Of a stretch of DNA of 11,767 nucleotides, positions 1-5,498 are shown piece after piece. The position numbers and the translations under genes were made by a program. Numbering within the stretch: the stretch's first letter is position 1; the number at the start of each line of letters is the position of its first letter. The notes under the pieces are model-generated. The model searched no databases, was not told where the DNA came from, and worked only from the letters and a program-made list of their open reading frames with translations. Source of the DNA: LDYB01 sp037442385 (GTDB lineage Bacteria; Armatimonadota; Fimbriimonadia; Fimbriimonadales; GBS-DC); contig JBBIQJ010000067.1 of assembly GCA_037442385.1 (NCBI GenBank), positions 1-11,767 of the forward strand, in the 5' to 3' direction.

Positions 1-1340
1 AAATTTACGGTTACAACACGCTGAACAACACCACCAACGCCAACGATGATAATGGGCACGGCACGCACTGCGCAGGGATTGCGGCGGCGCACATCAATAA
101 CGGGATTGGCGTGGCGGGCGTTGCGGCGTGGAACCCTGCCGTTTCAGGCTACAACGCCTATGTACAGCTGATGCCCGTCAAGGTACTGGATGCGAACGGC
201 TCTGGCACTCTGATCTCGGTTGCGAATGGCATCACATGGGCAGCGGATAATGGGGCGCATGTGCTGAGCATGAGTCTGGGCGGCTCGAGTGGCGACACCA
301 CGCTGTCTAACGCCGTTACCTATGCGTGGAATCGAGGCTGCCTGATTGTCGCAGCAGCAGGCAACGGAGGCAGCTCCTCACCTCAGTACCCCGCCTACTA
401 CACGAATGTGATTGCGGTCGCCGCCACCGATTCCAGCGACCAGTTGACCTACTTTTCTCAGTATGGTTCGTGGGTGGACATCGCGGCGCCGGGCGCTTCC
501 ATTTACTCCACTTATCGGGGCAATAGTTATGCCACGCTTTCGGGTACTTCGATGGCGTGTCCGCATGTGTCGGGCGCGGCGGCGCTGGTGTGGTCGCATG
601 CGCCGAACCTGACAAACCAGCAACTGCGCACCATTCTGGAGCAGAATGTAGACCCCTATCAGCCCTATAATGGGCGCACCATCGCCTCCGGTGCAGGACG
701 CCTGAATGTATATCGTGCCGTGCAAGCGGCAGGAGGCGGCGGCACGACGCCCTCGCTCAGCAGTCTCACTCTTAATCCCACCTCTGTCGTGGGCGGCAAC
801 AGCAGTACGGGCACTGTCACGCTGACCGCCGCCGCGCCGTCAGGAGGCTTCACGGTGCGGTTGAGCAGCAGCAATCCATCCGTGGCAAGCGTGCCCAGCT
901 CCGTGACGGTACCCGCAGGGCAGACCTCCGCGAGTTTCACCGTCGCCACCCAGCAGGTCTCCAGCACAACCCAGGTCACGATTACTGCCAGCGCTGGGGG
1001 TGTTTCCCGTCAAGCGAGGCTCACGGTGAACCCCCCTTCAGGTTCCGTGACTTTGCAGTCGCTCACGATTAGCCCGACCTCCGTGTGGGGCGGCAGCAGC
1101 GCCATAGGAACCGTAACGCTGAGCGCCCCCGCGCCTGCAGGAGGCGTGGTGGTGCAACTGCGCAGCAGCAACTCGGGCGCCGCGTCCGTGCCGAGCAGTA
1201 TCACTATTCCTGGTGGTCAGCGTAGCGCGAGTTTCACCATCCGCACCACCTCCTGCTGGTACTGCTTCATCCGCAGGGTAACGATTACAGCGACCTACAA
1301 CGGCGTGTCGCGTTCCGCCACGCTGACCATCTGGTTCTGA
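1..1340 (+). CDS. Subtilisin-like serine protease (peptidase S8), 5'-truncated, with two C-terminal Ig-like repeats
   Basis: The gene is cut by the window edge; its reading frame begins at base 3, well upstream of the first internal GTG at 111, leaving 445 residues. It encodes a subtilase, a family of usually secreted endopeptidases with an Asp-His-Ser triad. The His motif NGHGTHCAG is visible (His codon 57-59), as are the oxyanion-hole Asn in AAGNGG (codon 363-365) and the Ser motif GTSMACPHVSG (Ser codon 549-551). The catalytic Asp and any signal peptide lie outside the window. After the catalytic domain, a Gly-rich linker (about 723-750) leads to two tandem Ig-like, Ser/Thr/Val-rich repeats of about 99-residue period, typical of extracellular stalks or adhesion modules. 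The last repeat has a CWYC cysteine pair near the C-terminus that the first repeat lacks. No LPxTG or other sorting signal is visible at the end. The substrate is unknown. Confidence 0.95.
   Translation, partial: IYGYNTLNNTTNANDDNGHGTHCAGIAAAHINNGIGVAGVAAWNPAVSGYNAYVQLMPVKVLDANGSGTLISVANGITWAADNGAHVLSMSLGGSSGDTTLSNAVTYAWNRGCLIVAAAGNGGSSSPQYPAYYTNVIAVAATDSSDQLTYFSQYGSWVDIAAPGASIYSTYRGNSYATLSGTSMACPHVSGAAALVWSHAPNLTNQQLRTILEQNVDPYQPYNGRTIASGAGRLNVYRAVQAAGGGGTTPSLSSLTLNPTSVVGGNSSTGTVTLTAAAPSGGFTVRLSSSNPSVASVPSSVTVPAGQTSASFTVATQQVSSTTQVTITASAGGVSRQARLTVNPPSGSVTLQSLTISPTSVWGGSSAIGTVTLSAPAPAGGVVVQLRSSNSGAASVPSSITIPGGQRSASFTIRTTSCWYCFIRRVTITATYNGVSRSATLTIWF
762..1337 (+). repeat. Two tandem Ig-like domain repeats inside the protease gene
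   Basis: Two protein-level repeats start at 762 and 1059, a 297-bp (99-residue) offset. They share the blocks SLT(L/I)xPTSV, GTVTL(T/S)A, S(S/T)(V/I)T(V/I)P.GQ.SASFT and VTITA...GVSR.A.LT. The DNA copies have diverged, so this is an old domain duplication rather than a fresh repeat. The fold, a beta-sandwich of Ig-like or Calx-beta type, is inferred from the alternating Val/Thr/Ser pattern. Confidence 0.8.
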
Positions 1341-1350
1341 TAGAAGCCAG

Positions 1351-1379
1351 CCCCCTGGGGCGCCCGCCGCCTCAGGGGG
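1351..1379 (+). terminator. Strong GC hairpin between the protease and psuG genes
   Basis: A 12-bp stem pairs 1351-1362 (CCCCCTGGGGCG) with 1368-1379 (CGCCTCAGGGGG), with a single G-T wobble and a 5-nt loop (1363-1367). It starts 10 bases after the protease stop. No T-run follows, so it is not a canonical intrinsic terminator. It may act as an mRNA 3'-end stabiliser or weak terminator. The right arm contains the only purine-rich stretch that could serve psuG as ribosome binding site. Confidence 0.5.
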
Positions 1380-1390
1380 GTCAAAACGCA

Positions 1391-2242
1391 ATGAAATCTC
1401 GTGTGGCACTGGAAACCGCCGTGATAACTCACGGCTTGCCAGCCCCCTATAACGAGCAGGCGGGCGTGCAGATGCGCGACGCCGTGCGGCAGGCAGGGGG
1501 CATGCCTGTTGTGATTGGCATCATAGAGGGCGAGCCGATTGTGGGGCTTACCGACGAGCAGATTCGGTATCTGGCGCGTCATCCCACACCCCAGAAGGTG
1601 GCGCTCCATAACCTTGTGCTGGTGTGTGCGCAGGGGCAATCGGGAGGCACGACAGTCTCCGCCACGCTCTGGCTGGCGCATCAGGCAGGCATCCGCGTGA
1701 TGGCGACGGGCGGGATTGGGGGCGTCCATCGCGGCGGTACGCACGACATCAGCGCCGACCTGCCCGCGCTTGCCCGACTGCCGATGTTGGTGGTGTGTAG
1801 CGGCGCAAAGGTGATTTTAGACCTGCCTGCCACGCGCGAGTGGCTCGAAACATGGGGCGTTCCGCTGGTGGGCTATCAGACCGACGAACTGCCCGGTTTT
1901 TACACCGCCCGCACGGGGATGCGCGTGGACGCGGTTGCCGACACAGTGGAGCAGATTTGTGCCCTCTGGCGTGCGCATCAGCGCATGGGCACGGGCACTG
2001 CGATGCTGATTGTTCAGCCCCCGCCTGCAGACTATGCCATGCCTGCCGAAGTGGTGGAGGCGATGATAGCACAGGCATGCGTGGAGGCAGAAGCGCAGGG
2101 CATTCGGGGCGCCCCCACAACCCCGTATCTCCTTCGCAGGCTGGCGGAGCTTAGCGAGGGACACACGGTTCCCCTCAACCTCGCCCTGCTGAGTGCGAAC
2201 GCCCGCCTGGCAGGTGCGATTGCCGCCGCACTGGAACCCTAA
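1391..2242 (+). CDS. psuG: Pseudouridine-5'-phosphate glycosidase
   Basis: PsuG cleaves pseudouridine 5'-phosphate reversibly into uracil and ribose 5-phosphate; it is the second step of pseudouridine salvage in the cytoplasm. The 283 residues run nearly the whole family length (E. coli YeiN is about 310), with a slightly short N-terminus. Family blocks are clear: ALETAVITHGLP (Glu8), QKVALHNL (Lys69), MATGGIGGVHRG, HDISADL (Asp119) and VVCSGAKVILDL (Lys140). Glu8, Lys69 and Lys140 line up with the catalytic Glu31, Lys93 and Lys166 of the E. coli enzyme. The ATG at 1391 directly precedes the conserved ALET block, so little can be missing. A G-run at 1375-1380 is the only Shine-Dalgarno-like element, and it lies inside a hairpin. 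No kinase partner (psuK) is present in the window. The stop overlaps that of the convergent bcp gene by four bases. Confidence 0.95.
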   Translation: MKSRVALETAVITHGLPAPYNEQAGVQMRDAVRQAGGMPVVIGIIEGEPIVGLTDEQIRYLARHPTPQKVALHNLVLVCAQGQSGGTTVSATLWLAHQAGIRVMATGGIGGVHRGGTHDISADLPALARLPMLVVCSGAKVILDLPATREWLETWGVPLVGYQTDELPGFYTARTGMRVDAVADTVEQICALWRAHQRMGTGTAMLIVQPPPADYAMPAEVVEAMIAQACVEAEAQGIRGAPTTPYLLRRLAELSEGHTVPLNLALLSANARLAGAIAAALEP

Positions 2243-2715
2243 CCCTGCCCCCGCAGCGCACGCAAAACCTCCAGCACCTCCTGCGCATGCCCGGCGGGCG
2301 AGACCTTCGGGAACACATGCCGCACCACGCCATCAGGGTCAATCAGGAAGGTGATACGCGCCACGCCCCAGTAGGTCTTGCCGTACATCGACTTTTGCTG
2401 CCACGCGCCGTAGACTTCGCTGACCTGATGCGACTCGTCCGCCAGCAGGGGGAACGGCAGCCCGTATTTTTCGGCGAACTTCTGGTGTGAGCGCACGCTG
2501 TCCGCGCTAACGCCCAGCACCACCACGCCCTCGCGCTCGAACTCGGCAAAACTGTCGCGGAAGGCACACGCCTCCTGGGTACAGCCGGGCGTCATATCTC
2601 TGGGATAGAAATAGAGCACCACCCAGCGCCCGCGAAAATCTGAAAGGCGTATCGGCTTGCCGTGCTGGTCAGGCAGTTCAAAATCGGGCGCGAGCTTTCC
2701 GACGAGGTTTTCCAT
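2239..2715 (-). CDS. bcp: Thiol peroxidase, Bcp/PrxQ-type peroxiredoxin
   Basis: This is a 158-residue, single-domain AhpC/TSA-fold peroxiredoxin that reduces hydrogen peroxide and organic hydroperoxides using thioredoxin-type reductants. The start has the usual GKLAPDFELPD, followed by the active-site block FYPRDMTPGCTQEACAFRD with peroxidatic Cys45 and the Cys50 typical of atypical 2-Cys Bcp enzymes (five-residue spacing). Thr42 and Pro43 of the PxxxT/SxxC-type motif are present. GVSADS and ITFLIDPDGVV complete the fold. The length is normal. The gene lies 15 bp downstream of scpA on the same strand, but a TATACT box sits in that gap six bases from the ATG, suggesting its own leaderless transcript. 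It is convergent with psuG, the stops overlapping by four bases. Confidence 0.96.
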   Translation of the reverse strand: MENLVGKLAPDFELPDQHGKPIRLSDFRGRWVVLYFYPRDMTPGCTQEACAFRDSFAEFEREGVVVLGVSADSVRSHQKFAEKYGLPFPLLADESHQVSEVYGAWQQKSMYGKTYWGVARITFLIDPDGVVRHVFPKVSPAGHAQEVLEVLRALRGQG

Positions 2716-2721
2716 ATCCCC

Positions 2722-2727
2722 AGTATA
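2722..2727 (-). promoter_or_regulatory. Putative -10 box of bcp (TATACT), leaderless spacing
   Basis: On the minus strand, GGGGTATACT ends six bases before the bcp ATG, inside the 15-bp scpA-bcp gap. With normal -10 to start-site spacing, transcription would begin at or beside the ATG. No recognisable -35 hexamer lies 16-18 bases upstream. Confidence 0.5.
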
Positions 2728-2730
2728 CCC

Positions 2731-3471
2731 CTACTTCTCCTGCGCCGCTTCCACCCACAGGTGTTGCTGTTCGTCCACCGAGACGGCAATCTGTCCCAGA
2801 CGCCACAGCTCCAGCACCGCCAGAAACGAGACCAGCACTTCGTAAATATCGGTTGCCCCCTGCTCCAGAAGGGTTTCCAGGCGCACAGGGCGCGCGGACT
2901 GCTTGAGTTGTTCGCGTAGGGCGACCATTCGGGCATGGATGGAGAAGTAGCGCCGTTCGGGGATGGCGGTCGGCGCAGGGGATGCACGCTGGAGTACACG
3001 ACGGAGCGCTAACCAGAGGGCATCGGGCAGCTCGGCGTTCGCAGGCAGGGGCGCTTCGATGGAATCGGGGTCTACGGGATAGCCGCGAAAGAAAATTTGG
3101 AGCCGCTTTTCCTCGCAGACGCGTAAGAACTCCACGCGCGGCAGGTACTCGTCGGGCAGGCGTGTCGGCTCCAGCCACCCGGCTTCAGGTTCCGCTTCGG
3201 GTTCCGGTTCGGGCATCAGCAGGCGCTCCGCTTTGCGCTCGGTCAGGTGCGCCAGAATCGCCAGCGAATCGGAAGCCTCGTCCAGATCCCCGACGGAGCG
3301 CCAATAGTCGTAGCACGCGCGGGCAATCGGCGCTAAATCCACCTCCAGCAAGTCCACCTTGTGCTTGCGTAACAGATGCACCAGCCACCCCAGCGAGCCA
3401 TAGCCCAGCGGCAACTGAATAGGTACGCGCGGCGGCGCCCACTCCGGACTGCCGATATGGAACCGTCGCAT
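2731..3471 (-). CDS. scpA: Segregation and condensation protein A (ScpA)
   Basis: ScpA is the kleisin subunit of the bacterial SMC-ScpA-ScpB condensin, bridging the SMC heads in chromosome compaction and segregation. The 246 residues show the family layout. The N-terminal SMC-neck-binding helices include the block GYGSLGWLVHLLRKHKVDLLEVDLAPIA (residues 23-50; usual form GPLDLLLHLIRK.kidi.di.i..I) and DLDEASDSLAILAHLTERKAERLL. A Pro-Glu-rich linker follows at 87-98. The C-terminal winged helix ends with VLVSFLAVLELWRLGQIAV (about 212-230). The usual GPLDLLL is altered to GSLGWLV, making this a divergent member. The ATG at 3471 is supported by a TAGAAT box seven bases upstream. scpB, the usual neighbour, is not in the window; bcp follows instead. 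Confidence 0.88.
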   Translation of the reverse strand: MRRFHIGSPEWAPPRVPIQLPLGYGSLGWLVHLLRKHKVDLLEVDLAPIARACYDYWRSVGDLDEASDSLAILAHLTERKAERLLMPEPEPEAEPEAGWLEPTRLPDEYLPRVEFLRVCEEKRLQIFFRGYPVDPDSIEAPLPANAELPDALWLALRRVLQRASPAPTAIPERRYFSIHARMVALREQLKQSARPVRLETLLEQGATDIYEVLVSFLAVLELWRLGQIAVSVDEQQHLWVEAAQEK

Positions 3472-3478
3472 GAGCGCA

Positions 3479-3484
3479 ATTCTA
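3479..3484 (-). promoter_or_regulatory. Putative -10 box of scpA (TAGAAT), leaderless spacing
   Basis: Minus-strand sequence ACAGGTAGAAT lies seven bases before the scpA ATG, which would place the transcription start on the start codon. The AGGTAG part is too far (about 11 bases) to be a convincing ribosome binding site. No -35 match is visible. Confidence 0.45.
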
Positions 3485-3537
3485 CCTGTTTCCAGATTCT
3501 GATGGAGTTTGCCGCGAATTTATGGAACATCTCCTGT

Positions 3538-3542
3538 GGAGG
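3538..3542 (+). promoter_or_regulatory. Ribosome binding site (GGAGG) fixing the start at 3550
   Basis: A perfect GGAGG sits seven bases before the ATG at 3550. It decides between this start and in-frame ATGs at 3457 and 3502, which have no such site and would add mostly polar residues overlapping the scpA promoter. It is one of only two clear Shine-Dalgarno sites in the window. Confidence 0.8.
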
Positions 3543-3549
3543 CAAGCGT

Positions 3550-4011
3550 ATGGAAGCGCGGCGGCGGTACCTGAGCAACGAGAGCTGGGCGATTATCCTG
3601 ATTTGTATTGCCGACCTGCTCATCACGCTGGTGCTGATTGACAAGGGGCTGGCAGAGGAAGGCAACCCCCTGATGCGGTTCTATCTGGGGCATGGGGTCT
3701 GGGCGTTTGTGCTGGCGAAGAGCATCATGGTGGCGGCGCCCGTTGTGATTATCGAGTGGGGGCTACGCCATCGCCCACGCACCGTCGCCGCACTGGCGCG
3801 GGTGGGGATTGCAGGCTATCTGGGCGTTTACGCGCTGATGTTCCTTACGATTAATGTGCCTGCGATGCAGACGGCTCAGGAGCCAGACTGGGTGGAGTTC
3901 CCGCCGATCGACCGCGAGCTGTTGCGCAGGGAACGCGAGATCTCCATCGGGGGATATGAGGGGTCTGAAGAGGTGCATGGGCCGAAAGCACCGCACGCGC
4001 CCAGCCAGTAG
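3550..4011 (+). CDS. Small three-helix membrane protein, DUF5658-like
   Basis: This 153-residue protein is predicted to sit in the inner membrane. Three hydrophobic segments are visible: about 13-31, 50-69 and 80-101. The first carries an intramembrane Asp and Thr (IADLLITLVLIDKG), followed by AEEGNPLMRF, and the second begins with FVLAKS. This D...T......G..E.NP......F...K arrangement matches what I know as DUF5658, a family with no established function. The C-terminal 50 residues are hydrophilic, charged and probably cytoplasmic or disordered. The start at 3550 is chosen for its GGAGG site. The gene diverges from scpA (78 bp between starts) and its stop directly abuts the convergent ruvX stop. 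Function is unknown; I infer nothing beyond membrane location. Confidence 0.82.
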   Translation: MEARRRYLSNESWAIILICIADLLITLVLIDKGLAEEGNPLMRFYLGHGVWAFVLAKSIMVAAPVVIIEWGLRHRPRTVAALARVGIAGYLGVYALMFLTINVPAMQTAQEPDWVEFPPIDRELLRREREISIGGYEGSEEVHGPKAPHAPSQ

Positions 4012-4419
4012 TCATTCGCTCTCGTTTCGCAGGCGCATCAGATAGGTTTCCAGCAGAATCGCGGCGGCGACGGCATCCACAACTTGCTTGCGCTTTGCGC
4101 GGCGCGTTTCGGTTGCCAGCAGACGACGCTCCGCCTCCTGAGTGCTGAATCGTTCATCCACGACTTCAACAGGCACATTCAGTCGGGCGCGGAGGGCATC
4201 GATGAACTGCTCCACCTGTTCTGCACGCTCGCTTTTCGCGCCCCACAGGTGTAGCGGCATCCCCACCACCACGCGCTCGGCGCCCGATTCGCGGAGCCAC
4301 GCCACGACCTTCTCGATCTCGTTCGGCAATACCGTTGCGGGCAACGCCACCCCCACCTCGGTCTGGGCGACCGCCACGCCAATCCGCTTCTCGCCGTAGT
4401 CCAGCGCCACGACCTTCAT
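4012..4419 (-). CDS. ruvX: Putative pre-16S rRNA nuclease / Holliday junction resolvase-like protein, YqgF family
   Basis: YqgF/RuvX proteins have an RNase H-like fold. In E. coli, YqgF is implicated in 16S rRNA 5'-end maturation, and the family was first annotated as a Holliday junction resolvase. The 135 residues match the usual length. Motifs are VALDYGEKRIGVA with catalytic Asp7, VVGMPLHLWG (51-60), VVDERFSTQEA with Asp88 and Glu89, and KQVVDAVAAAILLETYL with Asp115. All acidic residues expected in the active site are present. Its ATG overlaps the tdh stop as ATGA, so it is probably translated by coupling from the tdh transcript and has no promoter of its own. The stop abuts that of the convergent membrane protein gene. 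Confidence 0.93.
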   Translation of the reverse strand: MKVVALDYGEKRIGVAVAQTEVGVALPATVLPNEIEKVVAWLRESGAERVVVGMPLHLWGAKSERAEQVEQFIDALRARLNVPVEVVDERFSTQEAERRLLATETRRAKRKQVVDAVAAAILLETYLMRLRNESE

Positions 4420-5450
4420 GCGTCTTCCCAGTTCAGCACCACTTTGCCTGCCGTGCCGGAGGCGGTCAGCTCAAAAGCATGTTCGTACTCGTGCCACGCC
4501 AGCTCGTGTGTAATCGCGGGGCGCACATCCAGCCGGCCCGACACCAGCAGGCTCTGCATCGTCTCCCATGTCTGATAAAGTCGCCTGCCCAAAATGGCGT
4601 GAATCTCAACGGATTTGAAAATCAGGGCGTTCAGGTCTACGGGCACAGGCTCTGCGAATAGCCCCAGCAGGCTAATGCGCCCGCCCGGACGAATCGCTTC
4701 GGTCAGCAGCGTGATTGCCGACGGATGCCCCGACATTTCCAGCCCGACATCCACACCTGTGCCCTCCGTCGCCTTGCGAATGGCAGTTAGTACATCGTCG
4801 CGCGTGGGGTCAAATACGGCGTCGGCACCCATGCGCATCGCCAGCTCGCGCCGATAGGGGCGTACTTCGGTGGCGAAAATCTGGCGCGCTCCACACGCCC
4901 GCGCCACCGCAATACTGAACAGCCCGATTGCGCCACAGCCCGTAATCAACACCGACCTGCCCGCAATCTCGCCCGAAAGCACGGTATGCACCGCATTCCC
5001 CAAGGGGTCCTGCACTGTCGCCACTTCGGGGGGAATTCGGGGGTCGGTTTTTTGCGCGTTTGCGGCGGGCACAGCAATCAGCGGCGCGAAGCAACCGTCG
5101 GTGTCCACCCCCAGAATGCGCGTGTTCAGGCACACATGGGCTTGCCCTTCCCGACACGGCTTGCAACGCCCGCACACGATATGGCTCTCGCCCGCCACGA
5201 AATCGCCCACCTGCAAGCCTTCCACGCCCTCGCCCACTGCGACCACATGCCCGCAAAACTCATGCCCGATAATCAGCGGCGGTTTCAAACGCGACTGCGC
5301 CCATGAATCCCAGCGATAGATGTGAAGGTCGGTTCCGCACAGGGAGGTTCGGCTTACCTTGATCAGCACCTCGCCGTAGCGAGGGGTTGGCTCTGGCGCC
5401 TCGCACAGTTCCAGCCCAACAGCGGGCTGCGCTTTGCAGATGGCTTTCAT
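4416..5450 (-). CDS. tdh: L-threonine 3-dehydrogenase, zinc-dependent
   Basis: Tdh oxidises L-threonine with NAD+ to 2-amino-3-ketobutyrate, normally passed to Kbl to give glycine and acetyl-CoA. The 344 residues align with E. coli Tdh almost without gaps. Catalytic zinc ligands Cys38 (LCGTD), His63 and Glu64 (GHEF) and structural zinc ligands Cys93, 96, 99 and 107 carry the E. coli numbers. The GESHIVCG block keeps His90, linked in the E. coli enzyme to threonine specificity. DPLGNAVHT, the nucleotide-binding TGCGAIGLF and the Tdh-typical VGLEMSGHP follow. These features favour threonine over sorbitol or generic alcohol, although the medium-chain dehydrogenase family is promiscuous. No kbl lies in the window; ruvX follows with a four-base overlap. 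The start at 5450 fits the family N-terminus MKAI and lies nine bases from a TATACT box. Confidence 0.92.
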   Translation of the reverse strand: MKAICKAQPAVGLELCEAPEPTPRYGEVLIKVSRTSLCGTDLHIYRWDSWAQSRLKPPLIIGHEFCGHVVAVGEGVEGLQVGDFVAGESHIVCGRCKPCREGQAHVCLNTRILGVDTDGCFAPLIAVPAANAQKTDPRIPPEVATVQDPLGNAVHTVLSGEIAGRSVLITGCGAIGLFSIAVARACGARQIFATEVRPYRRELAMRMGADAVFDPTRDDVLTAIRKATEGTGVDVGLEMSGHPSAITLLTEAIRPGGRISLLGLFAEPVPVDLNALIFKSVEIHAILGRRLYQTWETMQSLLVSGRLDVRPAITHELAWHEYEHAFELTASGTAGKVVLNWEDA

Positions 5451-5459
5451 CCCTGCCTA

Positions 5460-5465
5460 AGTATA
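5460..5465 (-). promoter_or_regulatory. Putative -10 box of tdh (TATACT)
   Basis: Minus-strand GGGGGTATACT ends nine bases before the tdh ATG, implying a leader of only a few bases. A purine-rich AGGCAGGG lies between the box and the ATG but is mostly too close to act as a normal ribosome binding site. A TTGAAA is present on this strand but 20 bases away, longer than the usual -35 spacing. Confidence 0.45.
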
Positions 5466-5480
5466 CCCCCTGCCAGCGGG

Positions 5481-5486
5481 TACAAT
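5481..5486 (+). promoter_or_regulatory. Putative -10 box of mnmG (TACAAT)
   Basis: GCGGGTACAAT ends 12 bases before the mnmG ATG, implying a leader of about six bases. No Shine-Dalgarno is present between it and the ATG. The position of its -35 would fall on the divergent tdh -10 box at 5460-5465. Confidence 0.45.
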
Positions 5487-5498
5487 TTCAAACGGCAT

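Noticed and set aside
663..670. TATAAT sequence near 666 as a promoter
   Set aside because: It lies inside the conserved protease coding region, no -35 or downstream gene start is nearby, and it encodes part of the normal protein.
3376..3549. N-terminal extension of the membrane protein to the upstream end of its open frame
   Set aside because: The extension overlaps the scpA coding region and promoter, has no ribosome binding site, and a perfect GGAGG precedes ATG 3550.
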